Below are positions 36,297 to 49,450 of a stretch of DNA of 64,000 nt, one piece after another. The position numbers and the translations under genes were made by a program. Positions within the stretch are counted from its first letter, which is position 1. Every line of letters starts with the position of its first letter. This DNA is from Plectrocnemia conspersa (taxonomy: Eukaryota > Arthropoda > Insecta > Trichoptera > Polycentropodidae): positions 1 to 64,000 of the forward strand of contig VTFK01000326.1 in assembly GCA_009617715.1 (NCBI GenBank), given 5' to 3'. The notes below the pieces were generated by a model. That model saw only the letters and a list, made by a program, of their open reading frames with translations, ran no database searches and was not told where the DNA came from.

Positions 36297-38379
36297 CTAA
36301 AATATTTAAATATAACAATATTTGACAGCGTTCGAAAGCGATAACGAAACCAAGACTATAACGCAATACCCTCAATTTTTCGCGCATATCTTGAATGTGC
36401 ACAAAATCAACCAAAGACGATTTGACAGATATATTTACTATCGCATAGAGAACACCTGAATGTGACAGCGCTTTGAAGTATGCCGACAAAGTAGATTCCG
36501 GTTTAAGCAACTGACAATTTTGGCCAAAAAAGCTGAATTTTAATGTAAGCCTAACTGATCAAAATATGTTTAATCGTCCGATATACTCACTCATCTGTTT
36601 CTTGCAAAATTCTTTGACAAAGTGGTATAGCATAGGCGCGTGAAAGTTAATAAATTAAAAATCATCGCTTAAATTTATAAAGCTAAACATTTTTTTTAAA
36701 AAAAAACCGTGAAATACGATATTAAACAATTATTTACACGTTATATTAGTTTAGTATCAAATTGCAGTTTTACGTCAGAGTCAATAAAAATGTCTAAATT
36801 AAGATATCTAGATTTTTGAAGGTTTACGCCGTAAATCATTTCTGAGGGATTGTTCATTTACCTACTATGGCTAAAATTTGTATGAACAACACAAATTATC
36901 CCATCTATAAAAGCACTATGATATGAAATGGTTAAAATCTATAATACATTAGATTTCAAAACTAATAGATGCACTTATTTTCCAGATTTCAGTTTGGCGT
37001 TATATGTTAACCCGTTAATATTAATATTATCGACAAATACAACAAGTATAGAGCTACTTTTAAAAAATATAATACCTATTAGACGAATTACTTAGCTATG
37101 TTATGACATTTTTAATTATTTTGTTTATTTCACAAAAGTAAAACTTAGATTTAATATAGAGATGGGGTCTGAATTCCATATGTTGTAAGTTTCACAATAA
37201 ACCAAAAATATTATTTATTGTTTAAAACTAACAGTTGGCCTTATCACTGTGTTATTTTATACACAAATAATGATTGATAAGATTTTTTATTTATATCAAA
37301 TATTATTTTTTGGTGACGGGAGATGACAGGTGGAGTAATATTTTATTGAATATATTTACATGTTTACAATTTAGAATATTAACGATGACCGGTGTACGAG
37401 GCAGCAACCGGTCGTTGCGAGTCAGCCAAAACCGCCGCCGAGTTTTGGCCATAATGAAACCTAAATAAAAAATGGGACCTATAAATTAATTTAAGATTTT
37501 TTTTAAGGTAGCTGCTTAATCACAAAGTCTAATAATATCTCAAAATGTCACGCTGCGTAAACAATATATATTCGCACTCTTATGCAAACTGTATGTTTTT
37601 TTTAGTTAAATGTTATACAATTTGAAAACCTGTATTGGTTTTCACGTTTTAAAATAAATAAATATAACTTGTTAAAATTGCTGTTTCAGTCTACTCACTA
37701 AGTTGCCGAATTTACAGATTTTACTAAACAAAAATTTATTTCATTCAGGTTTAACAATGGATATTTATAGCTTTTACTTGCAACTTAACTGGTATTTATT
37801 ATATTTTCTTTGTTGTTATTTTTTTCGTATATTTTATTGGCTAAAAAAAATAAAAATAAAATTGGAGCATTAATAATTAATTATATAATTACTTTTAGAT
37901 AATTTTACAATTTAATTCGGATGAACTATATTTTAAACACTCAAGTTAAACCATTAACAAAAAAATTAGGAATTTGTCTTGATTTTTCGTTGTATGGTAT
38001 GGTAACCCTTTTTTGACCAAATATACTAAATTTTAAAAAGCGAATTGTCAGATTAAAAATAAATCGCGGGACACTATTTACTACGTTTCATTAATGTTTT
38101 TAACGCGATACTTGTGACTAATCGTCGAATACGATTGTAATCTATTGATAATTTGCATTTAAACTATGACATTAACCTCAAATGGGATAGTGCTACAGTT
38201 ATTTTATATAAAACATATATTTATCAGCTGCGATAGTGTTAATTGCTATAAATGTTAAAGCTTTAACTGTTCTAATCAATAAGTAAACATTTTAAATTAT
38301 TACAGCGACAGTCGAGTTTTATGTAATATTTGAAAGTTATAATTAGATCATTTTGTTTATTTTATAGGTGGTTTTTATA
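36297..38379. promoter_or_regulatory. Divergent intergenic region ABCC10 / RECQ5
   Basis: The two genes start on opposite strands about 2.1 kb apart, so their promoters and 5' non-coding exons must lie here. An acceptor TTTATAG at 38361-38367, just before the RECQ5 ATG at 38380, implies a 5' UTR intron. Apart from repeat R1 copy 5 (37311-37457) the DNA is AT-rich and without recognisable genes. Confidence 0.5.
37311..37457 (-). repeat. Dispersed repeat R1, copy 5
   Basis: The complement reads ATGGCCAAAACTCGGCGGCG at the start, then ACTCGCAACGACCGGTTGCTGC and AATAAAATATTACT, matching copy 1 in order. Confidence 0.7.
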
Positions 38380-41300
38380 ATGTCATTTTTAATGGATAAA
38401 CAAAAGGATCCTATAGCTTATGCATTAAAGCATACATTTGGTCATCATAAATTTCGAAGCGATTTACAAGAAAAAGCTATTAGGACTATAGCTAAAAGTA
38501 TGTTTCAATATAATGTTAACGCTTGCAACACATTTTGGTTTCTATAAATTTTGTAATATTTCTAGTTATAACATAAAATTGGGGTGTTGAGTTTTTATTT
38601 ATATACTTTTTAAGATATAGAACATTTAATTTTTATGCTAATTCTGTCCACACATAATAAAGTAATCTTTATATAAAAATAACCGTAAAGTTACTAAATC
38701 GGTTTATTTCTGTTACTAAGTACAAATATAATTAAGATTATCTTATAAGGTTAAAACATTTTGTTTTCCTTTTGTCATTCTTTGTCCTTGAACAAAAATT
38801 TTCGAAATGGCCTTTTTTTTTAGCAATTTATTCTCAAATAAAACCTCGAGATGGTTTTTAAAAAAATGTTTTTTAGCTCACAGGAATTTGTTCTCTCCAA
38901 TAAAAAAAATGGAGATAGTTTTTATACGAATATTTCCTCGACAATCATTTTTTGTCCACTAAATTAATATTGCACTTAAGTATTAAGCTTCTTGACCATC
39001 TCTAGCTATCGAAAATGCCACGAAACAGTAGTGGTAGACTGGTAGTATTTTTTTTGCCTGACATATATAACTGAAGAAATAAATAAAATCATTATATTTA
39101 TATATTTTCAATTTGATTTATTGTAAATGATTTCTATAGAAAATAATACCAATATATTAAACAGTACGAAAAAAATGAACATAACAAAAAATGTTTTATA
39201 TTCATTTTATAAAACACGTTGTGAGCCTCTGAATTGATACCATAAAAGCCAAATAATATATAAAAAAATATGTAAAATAAATTAACGAAATTTAATAATA
39301 GGCAAGTGTTGAAATAAATTATTAAAACACTGATTCAAAAACGTAGTAAAATAAATCAACACAATAAAACGTTGAAAATCACTGATTTTTCCAAATAATT
39401 TACTAAAAATACAATATAAAGTAATAATTAATAAATAACAGAAATAATTAGGGAAAAATAAGGCGACTTTTTATTGATTTTGCCAAGTGAAATTAAAATT
39501 TTGATAGACCTTGACGTTACAGAACGTTAGGTGGTTTTTCATGGAGAAGAAACGAAGCAAATCGTTTTATCTATTAAGATCGATTTATTCGTTAATTAAA
39601 TAATGATTTATCTGTTTAACGTATTTCCAGTAGTAAATTAGTAAATAAGCCATATCTCCAAAACTAGAGTCGATAGTTCCACAGCACCAAAACAATTTTA
39701 TCTCTTGGCATGTGTAATTATAACAATATTTATAATTAAGATTATTATGTGTATTTTTAGAAAACCAAGATGTATATGTTTCGATGCCTACAGGCTCAGG
39801 AAAATCTTTATGTTTTCAACTTCCGACCATGTTATTCGAAAATAAACTAGCAATCGTATTCTCTCCGTTATTGGCTTTGATAAAAGATCAATTGGATCAT
39901 TTAGCCAAGCTTAAAATAAAAGCCGAGTCGATTAACTCCAAAATGGGCACCAAAGACAGAGAAAGAGTCATAAACGACTTGAAAAGCAAAAAACCGAGCA
40001 TAAAATTTCTTTACATCACACCAGAGCAAGCCGCTACCGGCACTTTTAGAAACATATTAGACAATCTCGTAAAGTATAATAAGATTTCGTATATTGTGGT
40101 CGACGAAGCACATTGTGTTAGTCAATGGGGTCATGATTTTAGGCCGGACTACCTAAAATTAGGATCCATTAAAGCTCAATACGAATCGATACCTTGGATC
40201 GCGTTGACCGCCACCGCCAGTAAAGATGTTGTTAAAGATATTTTAACGAATCTGAAGTTATCACAATCAGTGGTTCAGTTTAAAACACCATGTTTTCGCA
40301 GCAATATATTTTACGATGTGATGTTTCTCAATTCGATCGATAAAGAGTTTGAACATTTGCAAAACTTTATCACGAAAGCGTTAGGCAAAGAAGAAGATGA
40401 TGTTAAAGATGTGGGTTAAGTATATTTAACGATAGTGATAATTTTATTTTATTTTGTAACATTTTTTATGTCTTTATAGAAGAATCGTGGATGTGCTATA
40501 ATTTATTGCCGTACCAGAGAATCTACAGAGACAATAGCGATATGTTTAACCAGAGCTGGCATCAAAACTATTGCGTATCATGCAGGTTATATATCTTTAT
40601 ATTATATAAAAAAAATTAAATTGTGTTTCTTCAATGACTAAAGAAATAAAGAGTAATCGGCACAACATTGTTTTAAAAAACGCTAGAAAGATAGGATATT
40701 TTCAATTACAACTATCCTCAGCTCATGAGATAGATTTGATATTGCTAAAAGTCAATTATTCTCATAATTATATTAGAATAGACTAGGGTCTTGGAAAATA
40801 AAAATATGAATATATCCTCTCTATTTTTTTAGCCATTGATCTTGAACTTGTTCTGTGCGTAATTTTGTTAATCTATTCATAAAAAAATTAAATCTATCTT
40901 TATAGGATTGAAACAATCAGATAGGATTTCTGTACAAGACAAATGGATGAAAGGGGAATATCCATGCATTAGCGCCACCGTGAGCTTCGGAATGGGCGTT
41001 GATAAAGCAACTGTGAGAACTGTGGTACATTGGGGAGTCTCTCAAAACGTTGCCGCATATTATCAAGAATCCGGAAGAGCTGGCCGTGATGGCCGTCAAT
41101 CATATTGTCGTATTTATTACAACAAATCTGAGAGAGATGCTGTTGATTTTTTACTCAAGAGTGATTTAGGTCGAGCGAAGACTCCTTCGCATGAAGCTAG
41201 AGCTAAGACGGCATATAAAAGTTTTGAGAAAATGGTACAATACTGCGAAGGTGTAAAGTAAGTTTTTTTGTATCGAAATTTAATGCTGTAATTAATGTGG

Positions 41301-43879
41301 TGATTAATCAATTATGATTTGTAGATGTAGACATAAGACATTTTCTGATTATTTTGGCGATGATCCGCCGCCGTGTACAAAGCATTGTGACGTGTGCTTA
41401 AATCCACATGCTGTGGAGAAGCTTATAGAAAACTATTGTAGAATGTCGATGAATTCAAGATTACAAGGTTCGGGATGTGTTCAAAATAGTAATTATGAAG
41501 ATACTTCTCTGTATGGTGGTGGAAGAATTGGTATTGAAAGGTAATATATTACAAATAAATTAAAAAGGATGGCAAAAGAAAAGTTATTTTTGAACCAACC
41601 TGTAGTTACAATTATAATTTAATATAAATAAACAACTTCCTTTGCAGAGAGAATAATGATTATGGTAATGGTGGAAGCGACGATGATAGAAGCAGCTCTG
41701 ATAAGGCATATAGAAATGAAATGACGTCTTTTATACAAAAACAATTAGCAGCACGCCGTAAAGTCGATACCAATAAACCAAAACCCGATAATAACAATGC
41801 CAAATTTTCCAAGGTCAAAGCTGCTGATAGTACAGAAGTAAAAGTTAATGGCCTTACGGTCGTGATTCGCGATAATTATTTGTCTCTCATAACTGATGCT
41901 TTGGCCAAAAACGCAAAAAACTGTGCCGATACAGATCCACCACAAAATTTCTTAAACAAGCAGGATTATGAAGATTGCGCCGTTGAGATGGAATATGGAG
42001 TATTTAGTGGAAATAAAGTAATCAGTTTATATCGAAGAGGAATGGCAAAGCTAGTTTGTATATATCTATATGTATGAAATATATTTTGTATTATAATTTA
42101 TGTGATTTACATAAATATTTATAGATGGCTAATATTAAAGCGTGTGAAAGTCTTTATCCTCAATTGAAAATGTATAAACCGGCTAAAAAAGGTACTCTTA
42201 CTGAATTATTTTACGAAGCTAACCATGAGTTAAAAGACAAATCAGATTCAAGTAACAAACTTGAATTGAATCAAAATAATGGATTCATCAAAGCTTCACA
42301 GTTAATAGGTAAAAAAAGTTTTTTAACGTTCCCCGAAATTTATATTATAAAGGTTTTAATACTGGGCCTAGCTCTCGTTTTGTTCACATTTATATTGTAT
42401 TCTTTAACACAGGTATAGACAATATTTTTGCTGAATTATTTCTATCTGCCAGTACATATATGTAGGTGTTTCAGATTCTCCATTTGTGACAGTAAGACCA
42501 TAAAATTGATCACGAGGGAGATGCTGAAAAAGGCAAAGTGATATCTGAAAATTAACACATTCTCGCCTTTATGTCTCAGTCTTTACAACCAATCATGACC
42601 CATTGCACAGATTTAGTGGATCAAAATTCTTCAGCAGCATAATAGGGCTACTAATTAAAGGAATAATTTGTGATAGCACATTGAGAGATTCAGGGAATTT
42701 AAGAACTTAACTGGACAAATTGTCAATTGAGTAAAATGAATGTGCTGCAACTGATCTTTTGAATTGTGAAATTGATTTCGTTGACTTTTCCATTAGTTGG
42801 CGCAAGTAATTTAGATACTTTGAAAAAATTACTTTTGTTACAATCTCGCAAATATGTACTATTTATTATTTAAAAATGAAAAATCTTACAAATCACAGAA
42901 TTGCATGGAGCCTTATTAAGTTGATTATTGATTTTATTTATTATTTTTAGAAGCATCAACAAATAAGCCGTCTATACTATCTAAATGTGATAAAGAAAGT
43001 AAAAAAGTACCATTTGTATCAAATAAAGATGGAATGTCTCAGTTATCGATGAATAGCTTTTATAAAAAAAGGAATCGGCCGAAGATGTAAACGAAAGTGA
43101 TACAAACAGTGAATCTAGTCTAGTGATAGATGAATCAAAAGTTATGGAAGAAAGTTTAGTTTTAAAGATTGATTATGGAAATAATTCAGTTGGTAAAGCA
43201 CCAGAGGTATTAGAAGTTAAAAATAACAAGCAAAATATTGGACTACAGGTTAAAAAGCGAAAGAAAATCAAAGATTTGTTCGGTGATTCTTCTTCAGATG
43301 ACGATTTTGAACCGAAAAAAGTTAAAACTGTGCCAAAAGAAAAAGACAGCAGCTTGATTATTAAGAAAACGGTTAATGATGTCAGATTGAAGACTAACGA
43401 TCATGTTAAAAATGAAACTAAAACAAACCATATTGGTTTCAAAGATGAAAATGAGAAAGCTGTCAAAGATCGGAGAGTAAATAAGGTTGATATTTTAAAC
43501 AAAGTACCGATAAACGCTGTAACGAAGCCAGTAGTAAGTAGTATTAAAGGAAACGTGGCTGAACTGGTTGTCAAAGAGATGAATCCATATTATAAGCAAG
43601 GAAAGATCAGCTCAAGGGATTTGTTTAAAATTACTGCTAGAAAGATAGTTCATCATTTTATCGCTATAAATGTTACAGGTGTGTATAAATTTTATTTTTA
43701 AGATCCATGATTTACTATATAATCCATTATGATGCATATTTATTAAATTAGCTATTTTTATTGCAGAAGAAAAAGCAATCGGCAGTTTTATGAAAAATGT
43801 TTTTTCAAGCAGTGAATTATGCATCAAGAATGAATCAGATATTGATTTATTATTAAAACATCATACTCATAAAAAATAG
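38380..43879 (+). CDS. RECQL5: RecQ-family DNA helicase, RECQ5 type (apparent frameshift in exon 8)
   Basis: Nine exons: 38380-38497, 39761-40410, 40480-40585, 40906-41257, 41325-41540, 41648-42053, 42125-42308, 42951-43678 and 43767-43879, about 957 residues. The superfamily 2 helicase motifs are present: MPTGSGKS (about residues 48-55), DEAHCVSQWGHDFRPDY (from 154), ALTATAS, and motif VI QESGRAGRDG. The zinc-binding cysteines follow (CRH, PPPCTKHCDVCLNPH). A long, low-complexity C-terminus matches RECQ5, which works with RNA polymerase II and RAD51 to suppress recombination. In exon 8 the A7 run at 43064-43070 breaks the frame and leads to a stop at about 43090; one extra A would restore the frame through to the final exon, and the splice phase into exon 9 also requires it. 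The exon 2 donor (GTGGGT at 40411) is weak. The gene is probably functional, with an assembly error. Confidence 0.93.
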
Positions 43880-45124
43880 TGCCTTTTTACATGTAGATGT
43901 GATTTTTCGTTTACATTTTTGTGTATTTATTGTTTTTAAGCATTTATATGTGTGTATTGTAAGATAAAATTTTCATAAATGACACTGTTATCTAACATTA
44001 CAGTTAAAATGTTGCTTTTGTGTTTTTTTTTATTATTTTATTTTTATTGATTGGCATTATTGTAAGGATAGTTTGCTGTGCAACAATATATGGTTAACTA
44101 ATTAAAAATCGCTAAAATGATATATGTACAAAAATAACAGAAAAAGGTTTTAAACATTGATTATGATCAATAGGTTTGATTTCCAGCAGCAGAATCGAAA
44201 CTTTATTTATAAATGAAATTATACTAATGATTAAAGGTGATACGAACTGCAGTGACATCTAGTGATTGAAGCTATGTTATAAAATAATAATGAATGTCTC
44301 TAGTTCCAAGTGTTGTTACAATGCCTATTAAGAGGTTTTGATTATATATTTACAATAATATTCCATGCAGTAAAGTGGTTTATAAATCTGATTACTCAAT
44401 TAATAATTTAATAACTGCTAAAATAATGCTTAAATTTTTTTAAATACACATTTAAAAGTATATATTCTTAAAAATAATTATATAAAGCAATCATGTTTTA
44501 AAATAGATAAATAATATAGACAATATGTTACAAATTCAATTCTAGATTGTAATCTGCACAAATCTTATATTATGCATTGATAAAATAAGATATTTACAAA
44601 TTATAAAAATTGTAATTTTTATAGATCCTTTTTAAATTTTGCTTCAGCAGACTATAACATTTAAAATTAAATTACTTCTTTAAAAATACAAAATATGTAT
44701 ATAGCAGTTTAAAAAAATGGGACGATAATTTGTATATTGATGTCTTGTGAGCCATTAATGCATGGAACATTTAAACAAATACTTCGAACCTCTTCCATTG
44801 AAGTTTTGTTGCTTATTATTTATGATCTATGATTTTTTCAATGATTATGTGTTCTCTTAGCATTATTGGTCATCAGTTATTGTCATTTGTATCGTTTATT
44901 TATATTAACCCTAATAATTTTCATTCTATTTGAATTTAATATTTTTATCATATTATTTACACATTCATATTGAATCATTTTATAACATCAATTGTTCTTG
45001 ACCTTGAATAAAAAGTATTATCTATGATAAAAATATTTTATTTAAGTTAATCAATTAAAAATATACACATATAATATAACAGCAGTCTTTGATGAATAAA
45101 ATATCCATTTCAATTTAAAAGTAA
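43880..45124. other. Convergent intergenic region RECQ5 / GTF2E2
   Basis: AT-rich DNA with no open frame of interest; it must contain the 3' ends of both convergent transcripts. Confidence 0.5.
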
Positions 45125-47591
45125 TTATTTGGCAATTGCTGTACTTTTTTGAGTTAAAGTATTATCTTCATATATTTCCAGCACATCAGCAAGATGCTCA
45201 TTATCTCGAGGTCGTTTGAACTGCCTTTTCTTCTGAGCTCCCTTCTTTCGTTTAGGAGCGAGAGGTTTCTTAGGTCCGTGGTCTTGCATAGACTTGATGC
45301 CTTGTTTTTCTAGATATTCTTCAATCTTTGCATCGTCCATAGCATCGACGGCTGTGGCTCTCCACAGCTTTTGAAACTCTTCATCAACCTAAAAAAAATT
45401 TGTAATTCATTTCAAATAAAACAAAATAAGTATCATTAACAATGATCAATAATCACCACTAAATTAGCTGTTTGATCGTTGTAAAACAGAATCTTCTTTT
45501 TATCAGTAGGTCTGACAATGTATAAGACTTCATCAGCTAAATGTTTAAGGGCTTTCTCCGAATGCGGCAAAGATTCTTGTACGTCTTCCAATAAAACACC
45601 ACCCAATCCTTTCAAATCGTGTTGTTTTAATAACCTGAAATATATAATCACAAATGACTCGATACATCTCTGATCGTTATATATAAAACTACATTACCTA
45701 AGTAAAGCTTTTTTGTCCTTTATTCTATATACTGCTTTAAATGAGAATTTTCCATCTATGTTCACTTCGATTTTTGGATTGCTTTGTAAAGCTTCAGTTT
45801 GCAGCCACTGAAATTGGTTTATCATATATATTTTGATGTTTAAATTATTTGTTTTACATGAGTACATTACCTGTTTTACTTTACTTCCGACATCTAATTG
45901 ATTTGTTTCGTCCAGCATTTCATCTAAATTTAAAGGATGATCGTCGCCTTGTTGATGTCGCGATTTCATGTGTCTGACAATTCTTGCCAGAACTCCGAAT
46001 CGATAAGCCGAACTACCAGTCATGGTTTTATAACTATAAAATAATTAGTCATTAGTGTTTATTTTAAATTTAGTGATTAAAATTTTAATTTACTTGGAGG
46101 CATCCAGCTTCGGAGCCGAACTGGTTGGTGCTGGTCTAGATTTCTTTTTCGAATCATCTTTAGAAGATTCATTACTCTTCTTCTTTTCGACTCTGTAATG
46201 AAACAATATAAAATTAAATTGTGTTTTGAAACAAAATATACGTTTATTTTATCAGATAGGATTAAATAAAATTAATAGATGATTTTTCTAATTTTTTAAA
46301 ATACAATTTTTATGGTTTTTTTAAATTAAAATCGTCCATATGATCTGCAAGTACATATAGTTACAGAGCATCCACATGGCGAATGTGATTTTATAATTAG
46401 CAAATTTTGTTATAATACAATATTTGACTCGTTATAAGAAACGTGTTAAAAAGATGAAAAATATTTGTTAATTGAATAAATACGAAATATGCGAGAGCAA
46501 ATTTCCCCCTTTTTTGAAGTAATATACTTGATATTTTTGTGTTTTGTATTTTTATTTCATTAACTTTTTTATTATGCTGTATAATCCTAGATTATACTGA
46601 TCATTTATATTATTTGTTATCTACTATTATATTATATATACATATATAGACATAAATACAATGATTGTATTTTTCCCCCGCATTAAACACTAAAACAATA
46701 ATGCAGCTTTAATCTATTTGTACATGATGTTTCTAAACTGCTTTTAGACATACATCCGTGACGATGAATGTTCAAAAATAGGTGTGTAGTAATATGCAAG
46801 ATAAAAAGCTATAAAAGGCGAGAAATATTTGTCGAAATCATGAAGGAAAACTAATTAATTGTCTGTGATTCAGACCCCTTGATTGAATAAAATGAATTAA
46901 TTTAATTCATATACTCCGTTGATAAAAGTTTTTCGAATATGTCGAAATCAGGGGTGCATGCTCTTATAAACATGAATACTTGAGCTGTATCCTTTTGTCC
47001 TTTGTAAGTAATATTTTGGCAGGACACAATCACAAAACCAAATTATACATATATATTTTTTTAAATAAAAGTAATTTGTAAAATGCTTCGCAGGCCGAAT
47101 TCATGTTGAAATGTAGCTTTAACTTTTAAAAACAAATGGAATGGCAATATTCCAGATAGTTGGAAAGAATTGAGGAACTCGATGTCGAATTGTGTCAACA
47201 CATTTACATTTAACATTGTATCAATTGTTATTTTACGAAGTAGTGAAGTATACAAAATTGAATCTAGACAAATATTTGATTATTCTTTTATTTTCTCCAA
47301 AAATATATGGTCACAAGCATATATTTTTATTATATGGTGAGCAGCAATTATCGATTCACAATATTTTTGAGGTTAGGCAAACGTCAACGTATCATGACGT
47401 AATTGCATAGAAATTAAAAATTGAACGCGTTTCGGGTTCCGAACGCGCGGCCAATAATGAAAGCGGGTTCGCGATAGAACGGAGCGAGTTAGCGAGTCAG
47501 CGGGCGGCCGGCGGTAGCGTCACACTTACGTCGGTGTCGACAGAGCCTTCTTCTTGAAGGCCTCCCGTTCTCTCAGCAGCGCGGGGTCCAT
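45125..47591 (-). CDS. GTF2E2: Transcription initiation factor IIE, beta subunit
   Basis: Six exons: 47591-47530, 46192-46094, 46033-45871, 45807-45698, 45634-45457 and 45388-45125. They give 291 residues, the same length as human TFIIE beta. The protein begins [20 protein letters not shown], has a Ser/Lys-rich linker, then the winged-helix core with [18 protein letters not shown] and [12 protein letters not shown], followed by [32 protein letters not shown] and a strongly basic C-terminus ending at 45125. TFIIE recruits and regulates TFIIH at RNA polymerase II promoters, acting in the nucleus as an alpha-beta heterodimer. The start codon sits in a CpG-rich promoter. All splice phases agree and no lesion is seen. 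Confidence 0.96.
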
Positions 47592-47830
47592 CTTGGATCG
47601 GTTTGCAGGTTATGTCCAAACGTCAGATTGCTTGTCAATGCCCGACATACGCGAGTTTTAAATCGCTTTCGGTTTCTTCTTTTTCTTTTGCGTTTTTTTA
47701 ATATTATTTTATAACCAAAACATTCAAACAAAACTCGCGAACGAACGATCGCGCAACGTCGCTTTTGCCGTGCGACTGTGCGCTGTGCGACTGTGCGACT
47801 CGTGCGAACTTACATCTGCCGGTGAGTGTT
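47410..47830 (-). promoter_or_regulatory. CpG-rich promoter of GTF2E2
   Basis: In contrast to the AT-rich surroundings, this block is dense in CpG (GAACGCGCGGCC, GCGGGCGGCCGGCGG) around the first exon. Just upstream of the gene, about 47765-47812, short tandem copies of GTGCGACT occur. This looks like a broad housekeeping promoter. Confidence 0.5.
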
Positions 47831-48026
47831 TGGCGGAAAATTTTAATTTTGTTGACGTTTGTCGATATTTCAATATATGCTTCAAGCTATTTTTTTATAA
47901 CGATGTTTAGTGCCTAGAAAGTCGAAAAATATAACCTTAAATCATACTGGTGTAACTTTTAGTCATATTGTTGAATTAGGCATTGATTTGTATTTCACTA
48001 GAAAGCATAACGATTGTTTAAGTTCT

Positions 48027-48212
48027 AGGTGAGACGCAACCACTCGTGAATCGCCTGTTGCATCTTTTCGTTGGCCCTGAACCTTATTCTCTGTCTTTGG
48101 TCGAGTATTGTCATGTTGCATTGCAACATATGTTGTATAATGTCCAATGTTCGTCCCAGGATATGAACGCTCATGGTCACAGTATTGGTGAGCAAAAAAT
48201 AATAGGGTGACT
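48027..48212 (-). CDS. Terminal exon of a small unrecognised protein
   Basis: On the minus strand an acceptor-like TTTCAAATAG precedes an open frame of 61 codons ending in a stop at 48027. Pieces include TNTVTMSVHILGRTLDII, LQCNMTILDQRQRIRF and EKMQQAIHEWLRLT; it looks alpha-helical, perhaps coiled-coil. I do not recognise the family. Two diverged copies of this exon exist, near 49020-49140 and 54083-54300. The exon starts in phase 0, matching the phase-0 donors of the putative first exons at 52263-52328 and 54396-54461. It could therefore be the 3' end of an ~83-residue protein. The coding call is tentative. Confidence 0.4.
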
Positions 48213-48349
48213 ATTTGAAATTATAAGTGCAATTCATTTTCACTTTTTTTAATTAAATTTGTTAAGGAAAGTGTAAAATATCACTTTCTTACTTATTTTG
48301 TTTATTTAAATACATATTTGACTCAAAAACTTGATAGCAGTTTTGGAAT

Positions 48350-48930
48350 CACTCTCCAGGTTGAATATCTGTTAACAATATTACCTCTCTGGGTATGTTA
48401 ATAAGCAAAATAGCCGCATACGGGGGGAGAAAAATCCTCATATGATGAAAAGCAAAAAGTGACTATTTGGTGCGCATTGTGGTCAGGCGGCGTCATTGAG
48501 CCTTACTTTTTTAATACGATGAAGGTCGGATTGTAACACTAAACGATGAGCGCTATATGCGTATGATAACCGATTATTTTTGGCACGATGTTGAAGATAT
48601 TGATGTGGAAGACACGTGGTTTCAATAAGACGGCGAAACTTGCCACACATCGGGTGTAATGTTGGATGTTTTGCGTGAAAAATTCTCAGGTCGCATTATT
48701 TTACGTTTTGGAGACGTCAACTGGGCGCTAACATCATGCGATTTAAAGCCGTTGGATTTTTTATGAGGGGTTACGTTAAGAGTCGTGTCTACGTTGACAA
48801 ACCCGAAACGTTTGAGCACCTAGAAAGCAACGTCCCCCAAATTAATTCCGAAATACCACCCGTAATAGTCATCTGGCTGCTGCAAAAAGTCCAGAGGCGG
48901 ATATTTAATTGATATTATTTTTCATAATTA
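48350..48930 (+). pseudogene. Mariner-like transposase relic, family M, copy 1
   Basis: The plus strand carries broken pieces in the right order: GYVNKQN, FGALWSGGVIEPYFF, then QDGETCHTSGVMLDVLREKF, GDVNWALTSCDLKPLDF, GYVKSRVYVDKPETFEHLE and NVPQINSEIPP. These match insect Tc1/mariner-superfamily transposases with a DDE catalytic core (QDGA-CHT and CDLTPLDY boxes). Stops and small deletions disable it. A second, inverted copy lies at 51540-52110. Confidence 0.8.
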
Positions 48931-49019
48931 ATGAAATACATCAAACATTCGATTAATAATAAAAAAAATCTGAAGATATCCTTAAATTTGTGTGCGTATC
49001 TCTAAATTTTTTTTGGTTG

Positions 49020-49450
49020 ATGCGCATCACTTGTGCACAGCCTTCTGCATCTCTTTTGAACCTATACCTATACAAACGGTCCAAAGATGTCAATATATGT
49101 CAAGTGCGGTGGGTTTTTTGACACTCAAAGTGCAGATCTTACATCTTTGCAACTAATGAAGGAGCAGAGTATTATCACGATGTAACAAAACACATGTATG
49201 TACTTAGAAGTAGAAGACATGCACGTGTAAAACGTATTGTTGACAGTGTTCACGCCTGGGTGTTATAGCAACAAGGTGTACAGAATCATCCCCAAAAGTG
49301 AAGCTATTTCGTTTTTCTTTCATGATGACTTTAACTGCTGTAGCGGACTCTGATGTCACTGTTGTGTTAGCTGATTTGTTTTTAGAATATTTCTAGTCCA
49401 CTTGTACGCTTGCTGTGAGTGACAGACGTACATCACGATACTAAATTTCA
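49020..49450 (-). pseudogene. Decayed copy of the small tandem gene (copy B)
   Basis: On the minus strand, GGTTCAAAAGAGATGCAGAAGG near 49060 matches the terminal exon at 48027-48212, with an internal deletion. The upstream part (49320-49450) matches 54805-54930, including CACTTGTACGCTTGCTG. A possible first exon beginning MKEKRNSFTFGDD at 49323 is open for 38 codons. The copy looks non-functional. Confidence 0.4.

Noticed and set aside
36299..36510. Open frame extending the ABCC10 N-terminus by about 70 residues (from MLKPEST...)
   Set aside because: A good acceptor (ATTTTAG) ends at 36297, eight bases before the ATG at 36288. ABCC10 proteins normally start just before the W-W-x-x-LCG-like motif seen here as WRWEDMCG. 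The extra part resembles no known domain and is best read as intron.
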